5,935 nucleotides of DNA from Thiomonas sp. (GTDB taxonomy: Bacteria > Pseudomonadota > Gammaproteobacteria > Burkholderiales > Burkholderiaceae_C). The stretch is from positions 1-5,935 of the forward strand of contig JAQTVS010000188.1 in the NCBI GenBank assembly GCA_028706735.1. Reading direction: 5' to 3'. The translations under genes were made by a program, and so were the position numbers. The notes beneath the pieces were generated by a model. It was not told the origin of the DNA and ran no database searches. It was given only the letters and a program-made list of their open reading frames with translations. This document shows positions 1 to 5,935 of this stretch, piece by piece (positions within the stretch are counted from its first letter, which is position 1; every line of letters starts with the position of its first letter).

Positions 1-679
1 GATGTATCAGGGCGGCTCAGATAGTTTCATCGGCCCCTGCGACCCCATCGTGGCCAAGGAGAGCTGGGGCATCGACTTCGAGGCCGAGGTAACCGTCATC
101 CCCGGGGACGTGCCGCAGGGCGCTACGCCCGCGCAGGCGGCGCAGGCCATCCGCCTGGTGCTGCTGGTCAACGACGTGTCGCTGCGCCATCTCATTCCCG
201 CGGAACTGGCCAAGGGTTTTGGCTTCTTCCAGAGCAAACCTGCGTCCGCGTTCAGCCCGGTGGCGCTCACGCCCGACGAACTTGGCGCGGCGTGGCACGA
301 CAACAAGCTGCATCTGCCGCTGCGGGTGGAGGTCAACGGCCAGCGCTTCGGTCACCCGAATGCCGGGGTGGACATGACCTTCGACTTCGCCCAGCTCATC
401 GCCCACGCGGCCAAGACCCGCCGGTTGGCGGCAGGCACGCTCATCGGCTCGGGCACGGTGTCGAACAAGCAGGGCGGGCTGTGGGGCTCCAAGGTCGAAC
501 ACGGCGGCGTGGGCTATGCCTGCATCGCCGAGGTGCGCACCTACGAAACCATTGAGCAGGGCGAGGCCGCCACGCCCTTCCTGCGCGATGGCGACGTGGT
601 GGAGATCAGCATGCACGATGACCAGGGGAGAAACCTGTTCGGCAGCATCCGCAACCCAGTGCAGGCGCTGCCGGAATGA
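1..679 (+). CDS. fahA: Fumarylacetoacetate hydrolase family protein, 3' part (probable fumarylacetoacetase)
   Basis: This is the C-terminal 225 residues of a FAH-fold hydrolase; the gene begins before the window, and the Met at base 2 is probably internal. The likely reaction is the last step of tyrosine breakdown, splitting fumarylacetoacetate to fumarate and acetoacetate in the cytosol. Counting from that Met, the visible family signatures are MYQGGSDSFIGP (1-12), the metal-binding ExE in DFEAEV (E27, E29), the metal-binding Asp in NDVSLR (D58), a QSKPASAFSP segment with a candidate catalytic Lys (K79), and GSGTVSNK (149-156). Full-length bacterial members of this two-domain type have about 330 residues, so roughly 100 are missing. 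Its TGA overlaps the maiA ATG by 4 bases, indicating translational coupling. A fumarylpyruvate hydrolase of a gentisate pathway is possible by family, but the adjoining hppD and phhA favour the homogentisate pathway. Confidence 0.9.
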   Translation, partial: MYQGGSDSFIGPCDPIVAKESWGIDFEAEVTVIPGDVPQGATPAQAAQAIRLVLLVNDVSLRHLIPAELAKGFGFFQSKPASAFSPVALTPDELGAAWHDNKLHLPLRVEVNGQRFGHPNAGVDMTFDFAQLIAHAAKTRRLAAGTLIGSGTVSNKQGGLWGSKVEHGGVGYACIAEVRTYETIEQGEAATPFLRDGDVVEISMHDDQGRNLFGSIRNPVQALPE

Positions 680-1320
680 AGCTCTACACCTACTTCCGCA
701 GTTCCGCGGCCTATCGGGTGCGCATTGCCCTGCACCTCAAGGGGCTGGCCTTCGAATCGGCGCCGGTGCATCTGCTGCGTGAGGGCGGCCAGCAGCACGC
801 CGCCAGTTATGCCGCGCTCAATCCGAACGAAACCGTGCCCACCCTGGACGATGACGGCCAGATCCTGCACCAGTCCCTGGCCATCATCGAATACCTCGAC
901 GAAACCCACCCGAGCCCACCGCTGCTGCCGGGCTCGGCGGCGGACCGCGCGCGCATCCGCGCCATCGCCCAGACCATCGCCTGCGACATTCACCCCATCA
1001 ACAATCTGCGCGTGCTGCAGCACCTCACCCGCACCTTCGATCTGAGCGAGGCGCAGAAAGCCGCGTGGTATTGCCACTGGGTCGAGCGCGGGTTGCAGTC
1101 CGTGGAGAAGATGCTCGCAAGCGATCCGCGCACCAGCCGGTTCTGCCACGGCGACACGCCCACCCTGGCCGACTGCTGCCTCGTTCCGCAGGTGTTCAAC
1201 GCCCGCCGCTTTGGCTGCAGCCTGGCGGGACTGGCCACCGTGGAGCGCATCTGCGCGGAATGCGACGAGTTGGACGCCTTCGTGCGCGCCGCGCCTGCGC
1301 ATCAGCCCGACGCCGAATAG
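676..1320 (+). CDS. maiA: Maleylacetoacetate isomerase (zeta-class glutathione S-transferase)
   Basis: The 214-residue protein has the usual length of the zeta GST family. It isomerises maleylacetoacetate to fumarylacetoacetate using glutathione, feeding the hydrolase encoded just upstream. The N-terminal thioredoxin-like domain carries SSAAYRVRIALHLKG (residues 9-23), the cis-Pro glutathione-binding segment NETVPTL, and HQSLAIIEYLDE. The helical C-terminal domain has CDIHPINNLRVL, GDTPTLADCCLVPQV and a closing QPD motif, all typical of MaiA/NagL proteins. The SSC motif of the animal enzymes reads SSA here, so the non-essential Cys is absent, while both serines and the Arg remain. The ATG overlaps the upstream TGA (ATGA) and has only a weak ribosome site, consistent with coupled translation. 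Maleylpyruvate isomerase is the main alternative; the tyrosine-pathway neighbours argue for MaiA. Confidence 0.93.
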   Translation: MKLYTYFRSSAAYRVRIALHLKGLAFESAPVHLLREGGQQHAASYAALNPNETVPTLDDDGQILHQSLAIIEYLDETHPSPPLLPGSAADRARIRAIAQTIACDIHPINNLRVLQHLTRTFDLSEAQKAAWYCHWVERGLQSVEKMLASDPRTSRFCHGDTPTLADCCLVPQVFNARRFGCSLAGLATVERICAECDELDAFVRAAPAHQPDAE

Positions 1321-1350
1321 ACCGCTTCAGACCGCTTCAGACCGCCTCAG
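1321..1350. repeat. Three tandem 10-bp repeats at the convergent maiA/phhA junction
   Basis: ACCGCTTCAG occurs twice exactly (1321-1330, 1331-1340) and once with one change, ACCGCCTCAG (1341-1350). The array starts right after the maiA TAG and fills the whole 26-base gap before the phhA stop codon. The third unit supplies the phhA stop (TGA read on the minus strand). Each unit carries TCA on the plus strand, so minus-strand readthrough past the phhA stop meets further TGA triplets, spaced by 10 bases and hence in successive frames. No GC-rich hairpin with a T tract is seen, so a classical intrinsic terminator is not supported. Confidence 0.85.
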
Positions 1351-2213
1351 CCCGTTTCGGCCCTGACCTTTTCATCCACCTCGCCGGGCAGCAGCGCCCC
1401 GGCCTCGATCTCCGGCAGAGCGGCTGCCTGCGCGTAAAGCGGCGTGAAATCCGGCGCGGTGGCGTCGAACAACTGCTGGAAACTGTCGATGATGAAATAC
1501 GTTTCTTGATAGGCGTCGAAGCGATAGCGGCTGCGCAGCAGTCGCAGTAGATCGAAGCGCACGCGCCGCGCCTGCGGGCTGTGCAGACTGTGCTCCACCT
1601 CGCCGCCAGAAGACAGAATGCCCGCACCATAAATTCGCATTCCTTGCGGTGTATCAATCAGGCCGAATTCCACCGTGTACCAATACAGCCGCGCCAGAAA
1701 CTGCAGCGCATGCTGCCCCTGGGCCTTGAGCCCGCCCGCGCCGAACGCCTGCATGTAGTCGGCAAACCGGGGCTCGAACAACAGCGGCACATGGCCGAAC
1801 AGATCGTGAAACAGATCGGGCTCGACGATGTAATCGAATTCCTCCGGCTGGCGCAACCACACCGTCACCGGAAAACGCCTCGCCGCCAGCAGGCTGAAAA
1901 ACGCAGCCTCAGGAATCAACCCCGGCACGGCCACGATCTCCCAACCTGTCGCCCCTCTCAGGCGGACGTTAATGTCGTCAAAACGTGGAATGCCACTGCG
2001 CGCCTGCAGATGCGGCAAAGCCTGAACAAATTCCTCGCAAGCCCGCCCAGGCAACAGCGCCATCTGCCGCGCATAGAGCCGCGCAAACAGCGCATGCTCC
2101 TGCGGGGTGTAGCGCGCCCATTGCTGCGCACAGGTGTAGTCGGCGTCGCAATGCGCGTAGTCACCGCGCGGAATGATGCTGGCCTCGCCGTAGGTCACCG
2201 GAACGCTGGACAT
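1347..2213 (-). CDS. phhA: Phenylalanine 4-monooxygenase
   Basis: The 288-residue protein matches the single-domain bacterial phenylalanine hydroxylases, which lack the regulatory ACT domain of the animal enzymes. It converts phenylalanine to tyrosine with O2 and tetrahydropterin. The non-heme iron ligands are clear: PDLFHDLFGH supplies H136 and H141, and YWYTVEFGLI supplies E182. Further family segments are GLIPEAAFF (98-106), the VWLRQPEEFDYIVEPD stretch before the His pair, and GAGILSSGGEVEHSL (196-210). The start at 2213 has GGGAGG (2219-2224) five bases upstream. The gene lies 15 bases after hppD on the same strand, so the two are probably cotranscribed. The pterin-4a-carbinolamine dehydratase gene phhB, needed to recycle the cofactor, is not beside it. 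The last codon falls in a tandem repeat shared with the maiA end. Confidence 0.97.
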   Translation of the reverse strand: MSSVPVTYGEASIIPRGDYAHCDADYTCAQQWARYTPQEHALFARLYARQMALLPGRACEEFVQALPHLQARSGIPRFDDINVRLRGATGWEIVAVPGLIPEAAFFSLLAARRFPVTVWLRQPEEFDYIVEPDLFHDLFGHVPLLFEPRFADYMQAFGAGGLKAQGQHALQFLARLYWYTVEFGLIDTPQGMRIYGAGILSSGGEVEHSLHSPQARRVRFDLLRLLRSRYRFDAYQETYFIIDSFQQLFDATAPDFTPLYAQAAALPEIEAGALLPGEVDEKVRAETG

Positions 2214-2228
2214 GATCGCCTCCCATCT

Positions 2229-3335
2229 TCAGGCGTTCTGCGTTTCCAGCACGCCGCGGCGCATCTGGTCGAGTTCGATGCTTTCGAACAGCGCCTTGAA
2301 GTTGCCCTCGCCGAAGCCCTGGTCACCCTTGCGCTGGATGATCTCGAAAAAGATCGGGCCGATGACGGTCTGAGTGAAAATTTGCAGCAAGAGGCGCTTT
2401 TCAGGCTGCGTCGTGCCGTCGAGCAGGATGCGATTGGCGCGCAGACGGTCCACCGCTTCACCGTGGCCGGGCAGGCGCTTGTCGAGCAATTCGTAATACG
2501 TGTCGGGCGTGCCGAGAAACTCCACCCCGGCGCGGCGCAGGCCTTCCACGGTGGCGTAGATGTCGTCAGTGGCCAGCGCAATGTGCTGGATGCCCTCGCC
2601 GTGATAGAGGTCGAGATACTCCTGAATCTGCCCGGCTTTCTCCTGCCCTTCCTCGTTGATGGGGATGCGGATCTTGCCGCAGGGGCTGGTCATGGCTTTG
2701 CTCTTCACCCCGGTCACTTGCCCTTCGATGTCGAAGTAGCGGATCTCGCGGAAGTTGAACAGCCGGGTGTAGAACTCCGCCCACTCGCCCATGCGGCCGC
2801 GGTGCACGTTGTGGGTGAGATGGTCGATGGTGGTCAGGCCAGCGCCCGCATGCTCGGCGCCCGCATCGCCGATGGGCTCGAAGTCCACGTCGTAGATCGA
2901 GATGTCGCCAATCCCGCCGTGACGCCCACACTTGCCGCGCCAGCGGTCGACGAAGTAGATCAGGCTGTCACCGATGCCCTTGATCGCGGGAATGTTCAGC
3001 TCCATCGGCCCGCTATGCGCGTCGAAGCCCCAGGCGCCCAGTTCCAGCGCACGCTTGTAGGCGGCGGCTGCATCGTTCACGCGGAAGGCAATCGCGCAGA
3101 TGCTCGGTCCATGCAGCCGCGCAAAACGCTGCGCGAACGAATCCAGCTCGGCATTGACGATGAAGTGGATGCCGCCTTGGCGCCACAGGGTCACGTTCTT
3201 GTGGCGATGGCGAGCGACGGCCCGAAAGCCGAGTTGGGCAAACAGGACGCCGAGTTTTTCAGGCTCAGGCGCGGCATACTCAACGAACTCGAAGCCATCG
3301 GTGCCCATGGGGTTCGCGGTGGAAGGGGGGTTCAT
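2229..3335 (-). CDS. hppD: 4-hydroxyphenylpyruvate dioxygenase
   Basis: This 368-residue Fe(II) dioxygenase turns 4-hydroxyphenylpyruvate, the transamination product of tyrosine, into homogentisate. It has the two vicinal-oxygen-chelate halves of the family. The iron triad is visible as H172 in [13 protein letters not shown]251 in [12 protein letters not shown], and E331 in [20 protein letters not shown], with spacing close to that of the Pseudomonas enzyme. The C-terminal [17 protein letters not shown] segment that closes the active site is complete. The frame stays open to an ATG at 3380, but I chose 3335 because AGGAGA lies seven bases upstream of it and homology begins shortly after ([10 protein letters not shown]). 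The gene is first in an hppD-phhA operon and is divergent from kynB. The symbol hpd is also in use for this gene. Confidence 0.97.
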   Translation of the reverse strand: MNPPSTANPMGTDGFEFVEYAAPEPEKLGVLFAQLGFRAVARHRHKNVTLWRQGGIHFIVNAELDSFAQRFARLHGPSICAIAFRVNDAAAAYKRALELGAWGFDAHSGPMELNIPAIKGIGDSLIYFVDRWRGKCGRHGGIGDISIYDVDFEPIGDAGAEHAGAGLTTIDHLTHNVHRGRMGEWAEFYTRLFNFREIRYFDIEGQVTGVKSKAMTSPCGKIRIPINEEGQEKAGQIQEYLDLYHGEGIQHIALATDDIYATVEGLRRAGVEFLGTPDTYYELLDKRLPGHGEAVDRLRANRILLDGTTQPEKRLLLQIFTQTVIGPIFFEIIQRKGDQGFGEGNFKALFESIELDQMRRGVLETQNA

Positions 3336-3342
3336 GCGCGGG

Positions 3343-3348
3343 TCTCCT
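3343..3348 (-). promoter_or_regulatory. Ribosome binding site that decides the hppD start
   Basis: On the minus strand this reads AGGAGA, followed by seven bases and the ATG at 3335-3333. The upstream in-frame ATG at 3380 would add 15 residues not expected in the family and would place this Shine-Dalgarno inside the coding sequence. Confidence 0.8.
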
Positions 3349-3415
3349 GCTGCTGGAATGCACAGACTGTAGGACAGCACGCGCGCAGGGTTTCAGCAAA
3401 ACTCGCGCAGTTTTG

Positions 3416-3465
3416 GCATATTGCGGGAAAATCCTGCGTGAATTGCGAAGTACGATCCAATATGC
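3416..3465. repeat. 8-bp inverted repeat, arms centred 42 bp apart (candidate operator pair)
   Basis: GCATATTG at 3416-3423 is the exact reverse complement of CAATATGC at 3458-3465. The centres are 42 bp apart, about four turns of the helix, so a protein dimer or multimer could bind both arms on the same face of the DNA. The repeat lies in the middle of the divergent region and its right arm overlaps a possible kynB -10 element. The long spacer makes an RNA hairpin unlikely. The match is seen directly; the operator role is inference. Confidence 0.4.
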
Positions 3466-3508
3466 TGCATAGATGCACAGTGCGCTATCAAACACAGTCA
3501 AGCCGAGC

Positions 3509-3513
3509 GAAGG
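3509..3513 (+). promoter_or_regulatory. Ribosome binding site that decides the kynB start
   Basis: GAAGG ends seven bases before the ATG at 3521. The frame is open from an earlier ATG at 3473, but that start has no such site and lies inside the probable promoter. The resulting product, beginning MNRVWDISP, fits the family N-terminus. Confidence 0.7.
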
Positions 3514-3520
3514 CCTGCCC

Positions 3521-4162
3521 ATGAACCGCGTGTGGGACATCTCCCCAACCGTCTCGCCCTCCTCCCCAGTGTTTCCGGGCGACGCGCCGTTTTCCCTGGA
3601 GTGGACAGCGCGGCTCGGCCCTAGCTGCCCGGTCAATCTCAGCGCCGTGCGGCTGTCGCCCCATGTCGGCGCGCATGCGGATGCGCCGCTGCACTACGCG
3701 AACGACGGCGCGAGCATCGACGCGGTAGGCCTCGCGCCGTACCTGGGCCCATGCCGGGTGATTCACGCCCTGGACTGCGGCGCCCTGATCGACATCGCCC
3801 ATCTGCAACATGCCGCAGAAAACCTCCCGCCGCGCGTGTTGGTGCGCACCCGCCATCGCGCGTTGACGGCTTGGTCCGACCAGTTCGCCGCCTTCGCCCC
3901 GGCCACGGTGGATTGGCTGGCCGCGCAGGGCGTGACCCTCATCGGCCTGGACACGCCCTCGGTCGACCCGGCAACCAGCAAGACCCTGGACAGCCACGCG
4001 AGCCTGCGGCGGCATGCGCTGCGCGTGCTCGAAAACCTCGTGCTCGATGACGTCCCCGAGGGCGACTATGAGCTGATCGCCCTGCCCTTGAAACTGCAAG
4101 GCGCATGCGCCTCGCCAGTGCGCGCCGTGCTGCGGGCACTGCCTCCGACTCTTTGCCCATGA
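3521..4162 (+). CDS. kynB: Kynurenine formamidase (arylformamidase), cyclase family
   Basis: The 213-residue metal-dependent amidase hydrolyses N-formylkynurenine to kynurenine and formate, the second step of tryptophan degradation. It belongs to the bacterial KynB (cyclase-fold) family, unrelated to the animal alpha/beta-hydrolase formamidase. Diagnostic parts are the N-terminal VWDISPTVSPSSPVFPGD, the metal-binding HVGAHADAPLH (H48, H52, D54, plus H58), GLDTPSVDP (142-150), SHASLRRH with H159, E171, and VPEGDYELIALPLKL (178-192) near the C-terminus. Length matches characterised KynB proteins of 205-220 residues. It is the first gene of the operon, and its stop codon overlaps the kynU start (ATGA), so the two are probably translationally coupled. 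Confidence 0.96.
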   Translation: MNRVWDISPTVSPSSPVFPGDAPFSLEWTARLGPSCPVNLSAVRLSPHVGAHADAPLHYANDGASIDAVGLAPYLGPCRVIHALDCGALIDIAHLQHAAENLPPRVLVRTRHRALTAWSDQFAAFAPATVDWLAAQGVTLIGLDTPSVDPATSKTLDSHASLRRHALRVLENLVLDDVPEGDYELIALPLKLQGACASPVRAVLRALPPTLCP

Positions 4163-5442
4163 CCACAATCCATCGCCAACACTGCATCACGCTGGACGCC
4201 ACCGACCCGCTCGCCGCCCTGCGCGAGCAATTCACCCTGCCCGACGACTTGATCTACCTCGACGGCAACTCTCTGGGCGCCCTGCCCCGCGCCACACCGG
4301 TCCGCGTGCAGCAGGTGATGTCGGACGAATGGGGCGAGGGCCTGATCCGCAGCTGGAACACCGCAGGCTGGATTGATCTGCCCCGGCGCGTGGGCAACAA
4401 GATCGCGCGCCTCGTGGGCGCCGCACCCGACGAACTGGTGGTCACCGACTCCACCTCCATCAACCTGTACAAAGTGCTCAGCGCCGCGCTCGCCATCACC
4501 CGCGCCGACGCGCCGCAGCGCCGCGTCATTGTCTCGGAACGCGAGAACTTCCCGACCGACCTCTACATGGCGCAGTCGCTTGCCGCCCAGTACGGCATGC
4601 AACTCGTCCTGGTGGAAAAGGGACAGGCCCTCAGCCGCCTGCGCGACGATGTGGCCGTGCTCCTGCTCACGCAGGTGAACTATCGCAGCGGTGCGCTGCA
4701 CGACATGGCCGCGGTGACTGCGGCAGCCCACGCAGCGGGCGTCCTCACCGTGTGGGATCTGGCGCATTCCGCCGGGGCGGTGCCAGTGGACCTCAACGGC
4801 GCGCAGGCCGATTTCGCCATCGGCTGCGGCTACAAATACCTCAATGGCGGCCCAGGCGCACCCGCTTTTGTCTGGGTGCATGCGCGTCATGTCAACCGGG
4901 TGGAGCAACCGCTCTCGGGCTGGCACGGCCATGCTGCGCCCTTCGTCTTCACCCCCGGCTACCAGCCCGCCCAGGGCATTGCACGCTACCTCTGCGGCAC
5001 GCCGACCCTGCTCTCCCTGGCTGCGCTCGACTGCGGCGTGGACACGGTGCTGGCGGCCGAGCCGCTGGGCGGCATGCAGGCGCTGCGTCGCAAGTCTCTG
5101 GCGCTCAGCGACCTGTTCATCCGTCTCGTTCAGGAGCAACTGAGCGCGCATCCGATCACCGTCGCCACCCCGCTCGACGCCGCTCAGCGCGGCAGCCAGG
5201 TTTCGCTGACCTTCGACGGCGACGGCTACGCCGTGATGCAGGCCCTGATCGCCCGCGGGGTCATCGGCGACTTCCGTGCCGGCGACAAAGCGCGCGGCGA
5301 CCCCGATCTGCTGCGCTTCGGCTTCACGCCGCTTTACCTGCGCCACGTCGATGTGTTCGACGCCGTGCAGACCCTACGCGACATTCTGGACAGCGGCACC
5401 TGGCGCGAGGCGCGATTCGCCCGCAAAGGAGCCGTCACATGA
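4159..5442 (+). CDS. kynU: Kynureninase
   Basis: This 427-residue PLP enzyme of the class V aminotransferase fold cleaves kynurenine to anthranilate and alanine. The PLP-binding lysine is K226 in [13 protein letters not shown], preceded by the cofactor-contacting [15 protein letters not shown] (D200, H203). N-terminal family segments are [14 protein letters not shown] (30-43), SWNTAGW (65-71) and the phosphate-binding [11 protein letters not shown] (95-105). [25 protein letters not shown] (372-396) is the conserved C-terminal part. I chose the ATG at 4159, which overlaps the kynB stop and starts MTTIHRQ, over the in-frame ATG at 4105, which lies inside kynB and adds a tail with no family match. 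No Shine-Dalgarno precedes 4159, so initiation probably depends on ribosomes ending kynB translation. The stop overlaps the kynA start. Confidence 0.97.
   Translation: MTTIHRQHCITLDATDPLAALREQFTLPDDLIYLDGNSLGALPRATPVRVQQVMSDEWGEGLIRSWNTAGWIDLPRRVGNKIARLVGAAPDELVVTDSTSINLYKVLSAALAITRADAPQRRVIVSERENFPTDLYMAQSLAAQYGMQLVLVEKGQALSRLRDDVAVLLLTQVNYRSGALHDMAAVTAAAHAAGVLTVWDLAHSAGAVPVDLNGAQADFAIGCGYKYLNGGPGAPAFVWVHARHVNRVEQPLSGWHGHAAPFVFTPGYQPAQGIARYLCGTPTLLSLAALDCGVDTVLAAEPLGGMQALRRKSLALSDLFIRLVQEQLSAHPITVATPLDAAQRGSQVSLTFDGDGYAVMQALIARGVIGDFRAGDKARGDPDLLRFGFTPLYLRHVDVFDAVQTLRDILDSGTWREARFARKGAVT
5425..5431 (+). promoter_or_regulatory. Ribosome binding site for kynA
   Basis: AAAGGAG ends seven bases before the ATG at 5439, inside the last codons of kynU. 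This is the strongest Shine-Dalgarno of the kyn operon and supports initiation at 5439, upstream of the repeat-like segment. The alternative GTG at 5547 has GAGGAG only three bases away, which is too close for good initiation. Confidence 0.75.
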
Positions 5443-5935
5443 GCCCACCCCGAAACCCTTCGCTTCGCTCGGCTCTCCCCTCAAGGGGCAAGAAACTCTT
5501 GGGGCGGCCCGGCGAGTTTCTTGAGAAATCTTCGGGCGAGGAGATCGTGCACGAAGAAGGCGCGCAACTCGATTTTTCGCAGTCGATGAGCTATGGCGAC
5601 TACCTGCATCTCGACGCCATTCTCGGCGCGCAGCATCCCCTGTCGCCCACGCACAACGAGATGCTGTTCATCATTCAGCACCAGACCAGCGAACTCTGGA
5701 TGAAGCTGATGCTGCACGAGCTGCACGCCGCGCTCGACTGCGTGCGCCGCGACGCGCTACAGCCCGCGTTCAAGATGCTGTCGCGGGTTTCGCGCATCAT
5801 GGAGCAGCTCGTCCACGCCTGGGACGTTCTCGCCACCATGACCCCGAGCGAATACACCGCGCTGCGGCCCTACCTGGCGTCGTCCAGCGGCTTTCAGAGC
5901 TGGCAATACCGCTTCATCGAATTCCTGCTGGGCAA
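5439..5935 (+). CDS. kynA: Tryptophan 2,3-dioxygenase, 5' part
   Basis: The frame is open from the ATG overlapping the kynU TGA to the end of the window: 165 residues, with the 3' part missing. The heme enzyme converts tryptophan to N-formylkynurenine, the first step of the pathway. From residue 42 on it is a standard [24 protein letters not shown], then [19 protein letters not shown] with F77 and the active-site H81, then Y139 and R143 in [10 protein letters not shown], and [19 protein letters not shown]77, H81, Y139 and R143 all sit 26 positions after their counterparts F51, H55, Y113 and R117 of the Xanthomonas campestris enzyme. The distal heme His lies beyond the window. The first ~30 residues ([18 protein letters not shown] onward) are Arg/Pro/Ser-rich, have no TDO similarity, and are encoded by a hairpin-forming repeat-like element. 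A downstream GTG at 5547 is a less likely start. Confidence 0.95.
   Translation, partial: MSPPRNPSLRSALPSRGKKLLGRPGEFLEKSSGEEIVHEEGAQLDFSQSMSYGDYLHLDAILGAQHPLSPTHNEMLFIIQHQTSELWMKLMLHELHAALDCVRRDALQPAFKMLSRVSRIMEQLVHAWDVLATMTPSEYTALRPYLASSSGFQSWQYRFIEFLLG
5444..5525 (+). repeat. Intergenic-repeat-like, hairpin-forming element inside the start of kynA
   Basis: The element starts with CTTCGCTTCGCTCGG-type sequence, followed by the hairpin CCCCTCAAGGGG (5477-5488). Directly abutting it is a perfect 10-bp inverted repeat, CAAGAAACTC (5489-5498) and GAGTTTCTTG (5514-5523), with a 15-base loop holding GGGGCGGCCC. Similar CTTCGCT...CCCCTCAAGGGG...GGGGCGGCCCGGCG blocks are, as I recall, dispersed between genes in Comamonadaceae and related Burkholderiales; I could not check this. 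Here it is translated in frame as roughly KynA residues 3-29 without a stop. The hairpins are seen directly; repeat family membership is inference and the edges are approximate. Confidence 0.6.

Larger units (their letters stand above)
3336..3520. promoter_or_regulatory. Divergent hppD/kynB intergenic control region
   Basis: This 185-base stretch separates the tyrosine operon (minus) from the kynurenine operon (plus) and must hold both promoters. It is less GC-rich than its surroundings between about 3395 and 3490. It holds an 8-bp inverted repeat (arms at 3416-3423 and 3458-3465), a short palindrome TGCATAGATGCA (3466-3477), and a direct repeat ATGCACAG (3358-3365 and 3473-3480). I find no convincing sigma-70 hexamer pair on either strand; the best plus-strand -10 candidate is TATGCT (3461-3466), which overlaps an inverted-repeat arm and has only a poor -35 partner. 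Kynurenine operons are often controlled by an Lrp/AsnC-type regulator (KynR), but no regulator gene is in the window and assignment of a site is inference. Confidence 0.6.

Noticed and set aside
1312..1361. GCCGAA and TTCGGC flanking the maiA/phhA junction as a bidirectional terminator
   Set aside because: The stem is only 6 bp with a loop of nearly 40 bases and no T tracts, so it is not a credible terminator.
3396..3440. CGCAGTTTT ... AAAATCCTGCG as a second operator-like inverted repeat
   Set aside because: The arms match only if a two-base bulge is allowed, so it is too imperfect to list as a site.
1581..3524. A 647-codon open frame on the plus strand across phhA and hppD
   Set aside because: It is antisense to two genes with full catalytic motifs. 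GC-rich codon bias often keeps the opposite strand open, and the translation shows no domain or family motif.
3662..3697. HVGAH in KynB in place of the HxGTH seen in many cyclase-family proteins
   Set aside because: Ala at this position is, as far as I recall, common in Burkholderia-type KynB, and all metal-binding residues are present.
3488..4168. A 226-codon open frame on the minus strand opposite kynB
   Set aside because: It is a shadow of kynB. The plus-strand protein carries the HxGxHxD metal motif, whereas this one is low-complexity Arg/Gly/Ala-rich.
4066..5346. A 426-codon open frame on the minus strand opposite kynU
   Set aside because: It mirrors kynU codon structure, has no recognisable motif, and kynU on the plus strand has all PLP-binding residues.
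1..5935. CRISPR arrays, tRNA or rRNA genes, insertion sequences, phage genes
   Set aside because: No spaced direct repeats, cloverleaf-like sequence, transposase motif or terminal inverted repeats were seen; almost all of the window is accounted for by seven metabolic genes.

Overview
The window is a compact, GC-rich catabolic cluster for aromatic amino acids, carrying genes for both phenylalanine/tyrosine and tryptophan breakdown. Codon use, the FAH subtype and the kynB-kynU-kynA order point to a betaproteobacterium of the order Burkholderiales. A short hairpin-rich, CTTCGCTTCG-type repeat near position 5450 also fits Comamonadaceae or Thiomonas-like genomes. The genus cannot be fixed from the sequence, and this placement is inference.

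Layout. (1) Bases 1-1320, plus strand: the 3' part of a fumarylacetoacetate hydrolase gene, overlapped by 4 bases (ATGA) by maiA, maleylacetoacetate isomerase. (2) Bases 1321-1346: a 26-base convergent junction made of 10-bp tandem repeats that run into the end of phhA. (3) Bases 1347-3335, minus strand: hppD (4-hydroxyphenylpyruvate dioxygenase) followed 15 bases later by phhA (phenylalanine 4-monooxygenase), evidently one operon. (4) Bases 3336-3520: a 185-base divergent regulatory region with an 8-bp inverted repeat whose arms are centred 42 bp apart. (5) Bases 3521-5935, plus strand: kynB, kynU and the 5' part of kynA, each pair overlapping by ATGA, so a tightly coupled kynurenine operon.

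How the genes work together. PhhA makes tyrosine from phenylalanine. After transamination, HppD makes homogentisate. A homogentisate dioxygenase (not in the window) would give maleylacetoacetate, which MaiA isomerises and FAH splits to fumarate and acetoacetate. KynA opens the tryptophan ring to N-formylkynurenine, KynB removes formate, and KynU yields anthranilate and alanine. Not visible here: hmgA, the tyrosine aminotransferase, the pterin carbinolamine dehydratase phhB, and any regulator.

All genes belong to known families with their key residues intact, and I do not see a new biological system. The most unusual point is at the start of kynA. The first ~30 codons downstream of its Shine-Dalgarno are made of a hairpin-forming element that looks like an intergenic repeat, read in frame as part of the protein.
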